Assembly: GCF_000471905.2 (NCBI RefSeq)
Contig: NW_006494789.1
Coordinates: forward strand, 8,835,116 to 8,899,115
From: Amborella trichopoda
Lineage: Eukaryota > Streptophyta > Magnoliopsida > Amborellales > Amborellaceae
Direction: 5' to 3'
DNA length: 64,000 nt
Shown: positions 34,451 through 46,148 of the stretch, piece after piece
Layout: every line of letters begins with the position of its first letter
How positions within the stretch are numbered: position 1 is the stretch's first letter
Notes under the pieces: model-generated
What the model saw: only the letters and a program-made list of their open reading frames with translations
Told to the model about the DNA's origin: nothing
The model's database searches: none
Made by a program: the position numbers and the translations under genes

Positions 34451-35800
34451 CCTCAGGAAAAACTTTTGGGTATTCTCTTACTACTGGAATCTCCTATAAC
34501 TTAGACTGGATGTCCCGATTCTCTACGACATAAGGTAAGTACCCTATACATCTTTTAGCTAAAAGACGGGAAACCCAACGGGCAGAAATAAAATGTAAAG
34601 GGGGAGCATCTAAGATACCGACAAAGTGCAGCTCAGGAAGGTTAGGGTGTCTAAAAGTCACAGTTTATCATAACAGTTAACAGTAGAACGGTGTGTGGGA
34701 CAACCATTCCATGCTCAGAATAATATCAAAATCTTGAATATTTAAAAGTATTAAATTTTGTGGGCAGGTCACACCTCTCTAGAAAAACTCCACACTATTT
34801 GTATACCCTATAAGTTTCCATAGAATCCCCCACAGGGGTGCACACTACTAAAGTATAGTCAAGAAGTGAAGGTTCAATATTTAGATGACATGCAAAATGA
34901 GGTGCAATAAAAGAATGAGAAGAACCAGGGTCAATCAAGATTTTAGCTTCTCTACCTCAAACAAGGAGCATACTTCTTATCACTGAGGTAGATGCCTTAA
35001 CGTCCTGCTCCATGTATGCAAATACCCGACCTTGAGTCTTTGATCAGTTCTTCAGCTTTACCATAGGGCAGTCCTTGATCCAGTGGTCAGGCTTTCCACA
35101 CTTAAGACACTTTTTTCGATTTCTTGTAGCACTCTGCAGTAGAATGATTATTGAACCCACAATAAGAGCATGTTGAGCACCAGTTCTCCCTCACATCGCC
35201 CTAAAGGGTCTTTTGAATTTTCACACTACCCTGGTTTGTCCTTCGCCTAAAGTCTCTCATAGGAGACAACCGAGTCTTCCTTCCAAAGCTTCCAGATGAT
35301 GTGGACCTTACTCTCCATTCTTTCCTTAGCCGGAACTCCTCACAATCCCTCTCGATCTTTATAGCAAAGTCCACTAATGGGGAGAACATCTTAAGGTTGG
35401 CTGATATTACCCTCCCTCTTATATCTAGCTGAAGGCCCCTTTCAAACTTGCTTGCCTTACGCACCTCCATATTGATGTGGGGCGCATACCGATAGAGTTC
35501 TGTGAACTTGGTTCCATATTGTTCTACCGTTAGTCTCCCTTATTGTAGCTCAATAAACTCGACTTCTTTATTCTCCCAGACAGAATCAGGGAAATATTTC
35601 TCATCAAATGCCACTAGGAAGTTTTCTCAGGTGGCTTCAGTCCCTATCTCCCTCCAGGACTGTTTCATCGAACTCCACCAATGTTCGTCTTCCCCCTCCA
35701 CTATAAAGGTTCCTAGTCAGACTTTTTGCACATCCAAATAGTGTAAAACATCCAATGTCTTCTCTACTTGTCTCTTCCATCTTTCAGCTTTTCTACTCCC
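34450..35800 (-). mobile_element. Gag and protease region of the gypsy element (broken)
   Basis: Near 35110-35063 (minus) is a CCHC zinc knuckle 'KCLKCGKPDHWIKDCP'. Upstream (35470-35201) lies the gag stretch 'KASKFERGLQLDIRGRV', typical of retrotrans_gag. The region between 35000 and 34450 holds the protease in degraded form. Confidence 0.75.
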
Positions 35801-36093
35801 CCTGCCTCGAGAATGCTGGAGGTGCTAGTCTCCTAAATCTATCAATTAGACCACTATCTGCCTGATCTGGGGCAGGGGTAGCAAGGCCGGTATATAATCT
35901 TTCATAACCTAAGTCATGGCCCCAAGCATCTTGAAGAATTCTCTGAGGGCCTCAGTGTTCTCAGTATTAGAACTTGCATTGTTGGCATGAGTACATGTCA
36001 TCTTGACCTAAAACAGGAGCACCTAATTACTAGCCTATCCGAAAACCACTCTAAGGATACTTATAAGACTTTTTGGGCCAAGAAACCTATCAT

Positions 36094-36104
36094 GCTCTGA
36101 TACC
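36094..36104 (-). other. Primer-binding site, initiator-Met tRNA type
   Basis: Minus-strand 'GGTATCAGAGC', five bases from the LTR end, matches the usual plant gypsy/copia site. Confidence 0.85.
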
Positions 36105-36109
36105 GTAAT

Positions 36110-37790
36110 TGTCATGATCCCGCCCCCTTGCCCCCTTCCGTACTTGCCAGAGGGCAGCAGAGTGCAGGACCGTGATCAAAGGGTAGCAAAAGCCACTCAG
36201 AGGGGAGTGGTTTAAAGCTATAGAAAGATGGAATCAAAGCAAACCATGAAAGAGATCAAAAACTCCAAACATGAACACAAGCTAAAATTGGAAAACCAAG
36301 TTCCAAACTATAAATATGCAAAAGAGATACAAAGTATTACAACTATGTCCAAGGCTTGAAGGCCCAAAACATTTACATGACTTCCAAAATACACAAATAC
36401 ACAAGAACTATATGGCCAAAGCCAACCAAAACATACAATAGAAAACCACAACTTCAACGAAAGCCCGGAGCTCCAAATACCAGTCGTGATCCCCGTACCG
36501 CCCATCCTCGACCTACGGCTATCGCACTACAAGAATTGAAGTTAAAGGAATGATCTACAAAGCTCAGTAAGTAGATCCAGATGGCAAGTGTCACAAGTAT
36601 ATATAATGAATGATTCTTTTTAAGGATAAGCAATTATAATACAGATATGATATGAGTTAGCAATTTATCAAATCTTTTCATCACGTGCACCATCACAAAT
36701 CATCATAGCTATAAATCGACAAGCATAGAAAGTATAAACCATATCAACAGGTAGTAACCAACCCACTTCCTAAATCACCTACTCCCGAAGTAGAAGTCTC
36801 ATTCATCAGGCCAAGCAAATCCCATTGTTTAGGACTTCTATTATCACTCAGGAGGGAAGGCAATGACAAATGGGTAACCCATTTCGTAATGCCCTCACAT
36901 GCACACACACATTCCTAGCGTGTTTTGGGTTTTGATAGGCACTGGCCTTATAGACACGACCCTCTCATGTGCCCTTTTGGCGAGAAAGCATTACACTACC
37001 AAAAGGGTCCCAATGAATAGTATCTCATACAGAAATTTGGAAGGGCTCAACCCATCCCAATACGCACTTAATCATCATAGCTCCCATCCTATCATAGGGA
37101 GTTAGGGAAATATCTCAATTGCTGGCACAACTTTCTTCTCAGATCACATTACACTACCAGCGGATGACCCATTGTGTGGTGCCACTTATCATAGCACAAT
37201 CTTATCAGAGCACATTCTTACCTGAATCCTATCTTATCAGAGCACATTCTTATCAGAACACATTCTTATCAAATCATATTCTTATCATAACATATTCTTA
37301 TCAGAGCACATTCTTATCATAACACATTACGGACATGCATTATGCTCAAAGCATGCCGACAAAATCACATATCACTTAGCTTGTCTCAGAATTATGCACA
37401 CATATCACTACAAAACGTGTGTCATAGTCATGTACACATATCATGACAAGGCATATCTTCCAACATGATTTTATATCATAACAGAACCCATCACATTATT
37501 AGGCATTCTTACCACCACAGAGCATACTTTAATGCACACATGTATGTCCAAAGCAAGACACAAATCATAAGACTCATTAAAAACAATTTCGAATTATTTT
37601 GCTGGTTTGAGGAGTGAACACAATCCACCTTTAAGAGCATAAATTCCAAACCACAAAGAATTTCAGTATGATCCAAAAGCCGTTTTTAAAGTAGACTCGT
37701 TCATATTTTATGTTAAAGTGGTTTGAACTCATTCGAACATGATTTGGTCTTTGAACTATTCAATACAAAAATATGTAAAGTTTTTGAGGT
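36110..37790 (-). repeat. 5' LTR of the nested gypsy element (incomplete)
   Basis: Minus-strand 3' end '...GGGATCATGACA' at 36110. It contains the second copy of the 16-bp array at about 37195-37325 and then matches 30004-30568 of the other LTR. The ORF-sized frames here are not genes. Confidence 0.8.
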
Positions 37791-39493
37791 ACTGAGGTAC
37801 TATGTGAGAAAGACGATGCAATGGAAAAAAGAGAGAAAAGGAGGGAAAAGAAAGAAGAGAGAAAAGGACTGGGAATTGAGCAGCCTTTCGACGCCACCTC
37901 TCCTAAGAGGTATGAAAGATAATGAGCTTGGGGGTCACATGTATCCCAGGGGATTCAGGAGAGTGTGGTCCGTAGTTTTAGACTAATAAGAAATCACCTC
38001 TGAAGCTGGAGAGTGAAGTGTGCAGTTCTAGACTATCGTGAGCTTACTTCCATATAGGCCCCCTAATGAATAACTAAGAAGAAGGTGAATAGAAAAATAA
38101 AAGATGATATGAGAAAGGAAAGAGAAGATAAGAAAGAGAAGGCCTCTCAAAAACTAAAACATCTTTTCATCGTCCCCTCTCTAAGGAGGTAACTGGTAAC
38201 GTCGGAATGGTTCCTGGACTTCAAGACCAAAGTCTTGAGCACTCCAGAGGATTCTAGATAGTGAGGTCTGTAGTTCTAGACTGTCGAGAAATCACCTCCG
38301 AAGTTAGAAAGTGAAGTCTGCATTTCTAGACGATCACAAAATCAATTCTAAAGAGCCTTGCGTGAGCTGTCCGAGTTTAGAAATATAGATAAAGTATGAG
38401 AGAAGTAGATTTATAAGAGATGAGAGAAATAAAAGAGAGATAAAAAAGAGAGAGAGAAGAAAGAAAAAGAGGAGAGAGAGTAGGCCTAAGCCAGCTTGGG
38501 TTTGTGCACACCTTTGAGGATTCCTTTTGAGCACTCCTTAGAAATATGTCTTGACCTTTGGGGTTAAGGTTGATGCCTAAGTCTAAGATGAATAGACCTA
38601 AGTAGGTTAGGGTAGTGTATGAGATAGGGTGTATGGTGATCTTAGGAGAGATGCATGGTGTAGGAACTACGAAGTTAGGAAGGCTAAGGAGTAGAAAGTT
38701 TAAGGTTCTGGGTAGTAGGGAGTTTGAGGTTCTAGGGAGTTCAAAATTGGGAGTGGGGGGTTTGCACGTTGGGAGTTGGAAATAGGAGGTTTGGAAGTTA
38801 GGAATTGGAAGTCAGAGGTTTGCAAGTTGGGAGTTGGAAGTTGGGAGTTGGAAGTGGGAAGTTGGGAGTTGGAAGTGGTAGGTTTGGAAGTTAAGAGTTG
38901 GAAGTGAGAGGTCCAAGGGCAATTACCCAAGGTGGTAAAGTTTTCTCTTTCCTCTCTCTTGAAGTTAGAAGCCATACCTAATCAAAAACTTGAAGGGGCA
39001 AAAACTCAATTTTTATTACGCTTCCCAACTTAGGTTTACAAATGACTTAAGCTCCTTATATAGAGAAACCACAAAACAAGGGTGACATGCTCAAAATTAA
39101 GCCAAATTATGAAAAATTACATATTAATGGAAAATTATGGAAAATTACATATTAATGGAATTAAAATAAAATCCCTTTTTTGGATAAAATTACGAAAATA
39201 CCCCTTAATTCTTTTAAGCAAATGATAAAATCATCCCTCCATGAGAGGCCTCTTGTCATTGGTAAACTTCAGATGCTTGTGGCAATGATTCGGACGATCG
39301 ATCGTTGTAGAATTGATGCTTGATCCATTCTGAACATTTTGATGTCTTTTGATCATCTTGATATGAATTTTTTATGGAGGGGCAAAAATTTGGCTAAGCC
39401 CATAAACTTCGACCACCAATCCAGTGCGATCCACGATGTTCCAAGTCCTCATTTTGATCACAAATTAAAGGGGACATTTTCACAATCATTTAA
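37791..39493 (-). repeat. 5' LTR of the large element, outer piece
   Basis: From about 37795 it follows 19915-21545 of the 3' LTR: 'gggaattgagcagcc', 'tctcctaagaggtat', 'attcaggagagtgtggtc', 'ctagactgtcgagaaatcac', 'gggagttggaag' repeats (38750-38920), then 'caaggtggtaaagttttctc'. The match ends near 39493. A short duplication 'ggaaaattacatattaat' is seen at about 39113-39155. Confidence 0.8.
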
Positions 39494-39559
39494 AGGCTGT
39501 AGGAATGAATTGATATAAGTACATTATTTTTCACATTTGTCAAGGCCTTTATGTAACTT

Positions 39560-40670
39560 TGTAACATGTTTCTTGTTCTTTTTTTCAAGAATAGAAGAAA
39601 GATATTCTTTAATTTCTCAGATATCTGGGAAGAACAAGAGAAGGCTTAGTCCATTGACAAAGTGGGACACAAAGAAGGTTTTGAATTTGGAAGAAGAAGA
39701 GGAGAATGGTTTTCTTCATGCATTGGAGAATATTGGCCCTCTAGGCAAATGCTTGAAATTCTTTCTTTACTGCCTGTGAGATCCATATACAGGTTTAAAT
39801 GTGTCGCCAAATCTTGAGATCAACTTCTATCTTCTCATTATTTGCTCTAATCCTATCTCTCTCGAATTCATCACAACCTTCGCCTTTTTCCCTCATCAAA
39901 GTACATCATGGCTTCTTACCTCTCTATATTTCCCTTGACCTACAAAAATGCATTCTGTCACTATTTCTTGAGGTGAAGTTATATTCCAAATGTTACTTGT
40001 TGGGCAAGTCGGTGTGCAGCAATGGCTTAGTATGTTGCACCTCCTTATTCCCTTCTGGTTATTTTAAATATAGTTATAACTGTCACATCTATTGTCCTAA
40101 AATTTATGATCTGATTGATTTCATCAAATTCAACCATTCTCCTATTTTGTTTGGATTTCATTACAATCTCAATAACCAGATCTTCAAGCTAATCAACAAG
40201 AGAAAATCACTATGGAATGCTCAGGTTTTTAGCTCTTCAAGTAGAAAATGGAAATGGGCTGAGGGCGGACCATTGTTCAATTATACGAGGAGCAAGGACG
40301 TGTTCCTATGTGTAGGAGGAATGTGCTATAAATTATTTGTCTCCCATGTGCACATTTTTCGATATGGAGAGAGAGATATGGGAAACTGTTGATCTTTCCT
40401 TTCAAGTTGAGGCACAAGATCATGTGTATATTGACAAGGTAGGGAAAACGGGTGTGCGTTGTATGCCCATTGAGAATGAGAATGGGGGTGTTAGAAGTGT
40501 GGCATTTGAACCTAGAGAAAAATGGAAGAAAGTGATGGATATAGAACTCGAAAACCACTTCAGCTTTCAACAAACTTTCCACACCTGTAGTATGCTCCTA
40601 TGCTGTCACACTCTCCTCATCCATGATAGGTGCAGTACCGACAGTACCGAGCTCAACTTATATGACATTA
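39560..40670 (+). pseudogene. F-box / F-box-associated protein pseudogene
   Basis: From 39749 one frame reads 'MLEILSLLPVRSIYRFKCVA', then 'KS' and 'DQLLSSHYLL', the classic plant F-box that binds SKP1 in SCF ubiquitin ligases. The W expected after 'KS' is replaced by TGA (39815-39817). Upstream, 39537-39748 reads in another frame ('KRRLSPLTKWDTKKVLNLEE') and must shift by one base near 39747. Downstream, a third frame holds an F-box-associated region ('CSNGLVCC', 'NAQVFSSSSRKWKWAEG') to about 40360. The last part ('TFFDMEREIWETVDLSFQVE', 'GGVRSVAFEPREKWKKVMDI') is shifted again. At least three frame changes and a stop make it a dead gene. Its end coincides with the start of the GCC-rich array. 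Confidence 0.8.
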
Positions 40671-40689
40671 GGTGTAAGGGCCACAATTC

Positions 40690-41560
40690 AATTGAACCGG
40701 ACCACTCATGGCAGTGGAGAGAGAGAAGGAAGTCGCGAAAGGCGGAAGTGCATGCCCTGTGCTAAGGGCGAAGGTTAGCGTTGTCTGGGTGATTTGGCTC
40801 AGTGCCGTCCATGTAGAATAAAAGCAATCACCGCACGCAAGGGTGAAGAAATGGTAATGCCGCGTGTGAACAAGGGTTAACGTCGCGAGCGTGAGAGGAG
40901 TATCGCCGAGCGCGAAAGGCGTAAGAAGCATCGTTGTGTGTGTATCGCCGACTGGTGCATCGCCTCAAGCATATCCCCAGCGGGCGTATCGCCATCAGCA
41001 TATTGCCGTCTGAGGCATCGCCGCACGTGGGAGCTTAATGCCATCAGTGTCGAAGGAGCAGAAAGAGAAAGGAGGAGGCAGCGCCGCATGAGTGCGTGGC
41101 TAACGTCGAGTGGAAGACAAATGAGCGTCACGGCAAGCGTCATCGCCTTGTGACTAATACCGCGTGCGACCAGAGGGTAACGCCGCGGGCGTTCAACTAA
41201 CCGCGTACGACCACTGACGGGGTCAACGCCTCGCCAAATCTGTCAGCGTCGTGCGGAAGTTGTCAACGTCGCGCCACACAGGTGATGCCAACTACAGCCC
41301 TTTTTCCTACTTACAGCAGCGTCAGCCACAGTAGTTCGCACCAACCCCCACGCTTATAAATCATGCCCCTCCCCCACAACCGTTTGTTTTTCAAACTCTC
41401 TTTCTCTCTCTCTAGCACTTAGCATGGAAGTGCAATGGCTGATTGGCGCAAAGGTGACCTGTGCGTGAGACTTCTAGAGCGAAGCTGTCGTGGGGGGAGC
41501 AAGGGGCTACGGGGGAACTGCGCGAGGAAGCTTAGGAGCGTCGTGACCAAGTAAGTGGAT
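40690..41560 (+). repeat. Irregular CGCCG array followed by a TATA box, probable LTR piece
   Basis: A GC-rich block with recurring 'atcgccg', 'aacgtcgcg', 'taacgccgcg', 'gtatcgccatcagc' and 'gcatcgccgcacg' words every 20-40 bases (40700-41290). It is followed by 'cgcttataaatcatgcccc' (TATA box at 41355-41360) and a CT-rich stretch (41395-41415) where transcription could start. This layout is typical of a plant LTR's U3-R border, but I found no second copy or TG/CA ends. The ORF-sized frames on both strands come from the array. Confidence 0.45.
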
Positions 41561-42525
41561 CTAGTGTCGTGCCTTGAGATTTCCATGGAGTAATGCGATA
41601 TGCAGAATATGAAAATGGTATATTAAAATGCAAGGATATAGAAATACATGGAAATGAAAAGAACGAACATTTATCCATCCCAATGAGCTTGGAGAATCTG
41701 TGAAGGAAATCTTCTTGTCAACTTGCTAATTCAACTTGTAAATGGTAGGTGAAATGGTAATAACATGTGAATACTTGTGGGAAAGGGAATTTCCAGCAAC
41801 TGTGAGGGCTCTTGAGTTGAGCCTTTCGCTGACTAAAGGCGCCTGAATGGGCCCAAATCGGTTTAAAATGAAAGATACACATGTCTCGTTAAAATTTACT
41901 TTTTTCATCATGATAAAATGTCACATGAATCAAAAGCCATGTCAAAAAATGCATGAACCTGCCACTGCACACCGTCGCTATAAATTTCAGCAATTGTGAC
42001 TCTTTTTGGTCCACACTTTTGTCTTGGCAAATGACGTCCAAATGTTTTCATACCACCGTTGGAAATCCCTGTGAATAAACTTAAATTTGCATGTTTTGAG
42101 ATTTTTAAAATTCCCTATGAATTTTGAGTTATGCTCTAAAATGCATGAACACCTCATGGCTCACTGTTTTCCAGCCACTATGACTTGTTTGGGACCAAAC
42201 CTATAATCTGACCAATGAGGCTCGATTTCCTTGATAAGTGAGGCATTTAACCTTGTCATTTAGCTATTACTCGAAACATTGAATTTTTCATGATAAATGA
42301 TAAGCAACTGTTACATGATAATTATGCACGTGCCATAAAATAATACGATGAGGCTTCGCCACAATGTGCCTTGTGAAATAGTGATAATAGCAATATTAAT
42401 GTGATAGCTTCATGATGGAAGTTTCATGATGAGTGCCAAAATGCCATTGATGATGTCCATGTGTAAATGTTATGCTACGATTTATGTAATGATTTGTGTT
42501 AATTGTCATGCTGTTATGATGAGAT
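41561..42525. other. Unclassified DNA between two retroelement pieces
   Basis: No gene seen. Sequence such as 'tttatgatgataaaatg' and repeated 'catgatg' words near 42410-42430. It may be the remaining part of the element whose promoter-like region precedes it. Confidence 0.35.
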
Positions 42526-43776
42526 AGAGAATCAGTTAGGTAGACATATTAAAATTCTTCGAACAGATAGGGGAGGTGAATATTGCTCCACCTTATTTTC
42601 TGAATTTTGTAAGGAGCATGGTATAATTCACCAAACAACTATGCCATATACACCACAATAAAATGGTGTAGCTGAAAGAAGAAATAGAACTCTAATAGAC
42701 ATGGTTAGGTCCATGATGAGCAATTCAAATTTATCTCCCCATTTTTGGGGTGAGGCTCTCAACACTGCAATATATATCATTAATTGTATTCCAACTAAAT
42801 CTATAGACTTGACCCCATATGAATTATGGACAGGTAGGAAATCTGACCTTACTATCTTGAAAGTTTGGGGTTCTTGGACACATGTGCTTATACCACTACA
42901 AAATAGAGATAAATTACAAAGTAAAACTATAAAATGCTCTTTTATAGGCTATTCAAAAAATTCTAAAGGATATAGATTCTAACACCATGATACTAGATCA
43001 TTAGTAGAGAGTCGTGACGCTCATTTCTTAGAAAATATAGATGATGAAAATATTTTAAATAAGCCTATTGACTTACATGAAATTGATAAAGATAAAGGTC
43101 TGACAGACCCTATTTCTCAGACTCCCTCTACATTTGGTGGGAATGATGCAATTGAATCAAGTATACCAGATAGGACTAAAAGAACTAGAGCCCCACCTAT
43201 GACTTTAGAAGAATTTTATGTATTTGTGAATGCAGATAATTACTCTTCAATGAGTGAAGATACAATAGATGGACTGAAGCTATGGATGATGAACTTGATT
43301 CTATTAAAAAAAATCAAGTTTGGGAGTTGGTTGACCTCCCTAAAGATAGAAAAGTCATCGGTTGCAAATGAGTCCTAAAGAAAAAGCTTAATGAAAATGG
43401 ATCCATTGATAAATATAAAGCTAGGTTAGTAGCTAAAGGATTTACCCAGAGGGAGGGCATATATTATGTAGAAACTTATTCTCTAATAGCTAAAATTTCA
43501 TCTATTAGGATCATCCTTGCATTAGTTGCATATTATAATCTAGAATTATTTCAGATAGATGTCAAAAAAGCTTTCTTAAATGGAGAATCAAAAGAATATA
43601 TATACATGAAACAATCAGAAAGATATGTAATTAAAGGCCAAGAAGACAAAGTATATAAACTTAAGAAATCTTTATATGGCCTAAAACAGTCTTCTAGGCA
43701 ATGGTCTTTACTTTTCATAATGCAATCACTGAAATTAGTTATATAGCTAATAGGTTAGACCATTGTGTATATGTCT

Positions 43777-44492
43777 NNNNNNNNNNNNNNNNNNNNNNNN
43801 NNNNNNNNNNNNNNNNNNNNNNNNNNNNNNNNNNNNNNNNNNNNNNNNNNNNNNNNNNNNNNNNNNNNNNNNNNNNNNNNNNNNNNNNNNNNNNNNNNNN
43901 NNNNNNNNNNNNNNNNNNNNNNNNNNNNNNNNNNNNNNNNNNNNNNNNNNNNNNNNNNNNNNNNNNNNNNNNNNNNNNNNNNNNNNNNNNNNNNNNNNNN
44001 NNNNNNNNNNNNNNNNNNNNNNNNNNNNNNNNNNNNNNNNNNNNNNNNNNNNNNNNNNNNNNNNNNNNNNNNNNNNNNNNNNNNNNNNNNNNNNNNNNNN
44101 NNNNNNNNNNNNNNNNNNNNNNNNNNNNNNNNNNNNNNNNNNNNNNNNNNNNNNNNNNNNNNNNNNNNNNNNNNNNNNNNNNNNNNNNNNNNNNNNNNNN
44201 NNNNNNNNNNNNNNNNNNNNNNNNNNNNNNNNNNNNNNNNNNNNNNNNNNNNNNNNNNNNNNNNNNNNNNNNNNNNNNNNNNNNNNNNNNNNNNNNNNNN
44301 NNNNNNNNNNNNNNNNNNNNNNNNNNNNNNNNNNNNNNNNNNNNNNNNNNNNNNNNNNNNNNNNNNNNNNNNNNNNNNNNNNNNNNNNNNNNNNNNNNNN
44401 NNNNNNNNNNNNNNNNNNNNNNNNNNNNNNNNNNNNNNNNNNNNNNNNNNNNNNNNNNNNNNNNNNNNNNNNNNNNNNNNNNNNNNNNNNNN
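43777..44492. other. Assembly gap (716 N) inside the copia polymerase
   Basis: The run of N falls in the reverse transcriptase. Long frames that cross it are meaningless. Confidence 0.99.
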
Positions 44493-45618
44493 GACTAAGT
44501 TCCCATTTTGAGATGAAAGTTATGGGAGAAGCCTCATATGTATTGGGCATTAAGATAACAAGAGATAAAATTTTAAGACTTCTATGTTTATCTCAAAAAA
44601 ATTATTTAGAAAGTGTTTTAAAGATATTTAAGATGGAAAATTACAAGCCCATAGATACACCTGTTTGTAAAGGCTTCAAATTATCAAAGAAAATGTGTCT
44701 ATTAAATGATAGTGACAAAGCTGAAATGAAAAGAATTTCATATGCTCAAGCTATAGATGCATAAATTATGCCATGTTATGTACAAGACGTGATTTGAGCC
44801 ATGCATATGGTGTTATAAGTAGATTTCAGAGTAATTATAAGATGGCTCATTGACAAGCTGTAAAAAGGATACTCAGATATATTCAAAAAACTAAAAATTA
44901 CAAGTTGTGCTTCCAAGCTGACAACTTAGAGGTTACTGAGTACTCTGATGCAGATTTTACAAGAAACCTAGATGATAAAAAATCAACCTCAAGAATTGTA
45001 TTCATCTTTGGAGGTGGATATGTTTCTTGGTCTAGTAAGAAACAAGGTTGTGTAGCTCGGTATATTATGGAAGCCGAGTATATTGCTTGTAGCATTGTTA
45101 CAACTTTTGTCGTCAGGATTAAACACTTTATAAATGATTTAAAGCTGGATATAGTCGACGGACCTGTTAATTTTTTTTGTTCTAATCAAGCTGTTATTCC
45201 ATCAATTTGAAATTGAGCTTATAGTTCAAAGGGTAAGCATATTGAAATTGATTTTCATTATATTTATGATATTATTGAAAAGAATGAAATAATTGCAAGT
45301 TATTTGCCATCTTCAGATATGATTGCAAACCCCTTTAACAAAGTGATTGAGTGCAGAAATATTATCAAAGCTAGACTTAGAAATATTTAAGTTAGGAACT
45401 CCCAAATGGGATATTTTTTGATGTCTTGATCATGAGAGGAAAAACCACATTAGCGTGAAAAACCATGAAATAGCTTTGGATATTTTTTGTTATGAGATGT
45501 ATAACCGCACTTGCATGAAAGCCTCATGACAAAAATATGCACATAAATGTTAAATTCATTAAGTGGTAAAGACTCTACGATATTTCAATATATCTAGCCC
45601 TCATGACCAAGTGGGAGA

Positions 45619-46148
45619 TGTTGGTACGTGTGTGTGGTCATGGGGCCATTAAACGTCCAATATTTCTCTCTCTTATAATTTAATGCTTATTACTAAAAAA
45701 TGGAGGCTTCTTAAAGAGAGAAAGTGTCGTTATCTAATGGCTAGAAAGTAACCACTCACTTCTTAAGATTATAGAGCCACATTTTCTCGGAGATTTCAGG
45801 AGGAAGCCGAACATTGGAGACCGACCTCCTCCATCCCTCTTTAAGAAGAGTTTCATGACTATAGATAAATATATAGAAATTTGCAGAGTTCTCATAGTTC
45901 TGGTAAACGCCTGATCTTTGCAATCGACAGTCTCAAGACACTACCCCTAATCCTAGGAGTGGGTCCATCTCTTCCCTCAAGTTTTTCAACAACTTTGTTA
46001 TAACATGGACTTGTTAATCTTCACTCAATTGGACATATTACTTAATTTTTTATCTCTCTCTAGAAACTATAATCTATGTACCCCTTTAGCTCTATGTAGA
46101 ACGCACTATGTTAGGTATTGAAGCACCTCACCCTTTTTCCTGTCAACA
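45619..46148 (+). repeat. 3' LTR of the copia element (about 530 bp)
   Basis: A purine tract 'aagtgggaga' precedes TGTTGGTACG at 45619; the repeat ends in CTGTCAACA at 46148. It contains 'gggtccatctcttccctc' and a CT-rich part. The 5' LTR is not in the window for comparison. Confidence 0.65.

Larger units (their letters stand above)
30004..37790 (-). mobile_element. Gypsy (Tekay/Del-like) LTR retrotransposon nested in the large element's 5' LTR
   Basis: In minus orientation the order is LTR (37790-36110), primer site (36104-36094), gag with zinc knuckle, protease region, reverse transcriptase, RNase H, integrase, integrase C-terminal region, polypurine tract (31606-31591) and LTR (31590-30004). 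This order and the chromovirus-like integrase tail place it in the gypsy superfamily, probably Tekay/Del. The LTR is long (well over 2 kb). The two LTRs share only about 0.6 kb, where about one base in ten differs by eye; that is less than for the surrounding LTR, as expected for a later insertion. Its outer ends are incomplete and the coding part is broken in many places. Confidence 0.85.
18795..39493 (-). mobile_element. Large non-autonomous LTR retroelement (LARD-like, Tat/Ogre-related)
   Basis: Two related long repeats flank a 7-kb interior. The left copy (18795-22461) is the 3' LTR. The right copy (29544-30003 plus 37791-39493) is the 5' LTR, interrupted by a nested gypsy element. On the minus strand the LTR runs from TGTTA to AACCA. 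Two bases beyond the LTR end inside the 5' LTR lies TGGCGACTCCACTAGGGAC, the tRNA-Arg-type primer site used by Tat/Ogre gypsy elements. The interior has satellite-like arrays and no recognisable gag, protease, integrase or reverse transcriptase, which fits a large retrotransposon derivative moved by a relative's proteins. The LTR copies differ at roughly one base in seven in the part I compared by eye, so it is old. The left flank is 'attgg'; the right-hand target duplication is not recoverable. Confidence 0.65.
42530..46148 (+). mobile_element. Copia-type LTR retrotransposon, 3' half
   Basis: In plus order: integrase core ('[19 protein letters not shown]', '[14 protein letters not shown]', 'FWGEALNTAIYIINCIPTKS', 'KVWGSWTHVLIP'), hinge region, reverse transcriptase ('KARLVAKGFTQREGI', 'LFQIDVKKAFLNGE', 'KLKKSLYGLKQS'), an N gap, then the rest of the polymerase and RNase H ('SYVLGIKITRD', 'TEYSDADFTRNLDDKKS', 'YVSWSSKKQGCVARYIMEAE'), ending near 45390, and a 3' LTR from 45619. 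This integrase-before-polymerase order defines copia elements. Gag and the 5' LTR are not found. It is broken in several places. Confidence 0.9.

Noticed and set aside
40668-41153. Frames of 71-88 codons on both strands
   Set aside because: They have the same cause as in the other GC-rich array.
43701-44764. Long frames of 248-333 codons
   Set aside because: They run through the 716-N gap; only their copia-like ends are real.
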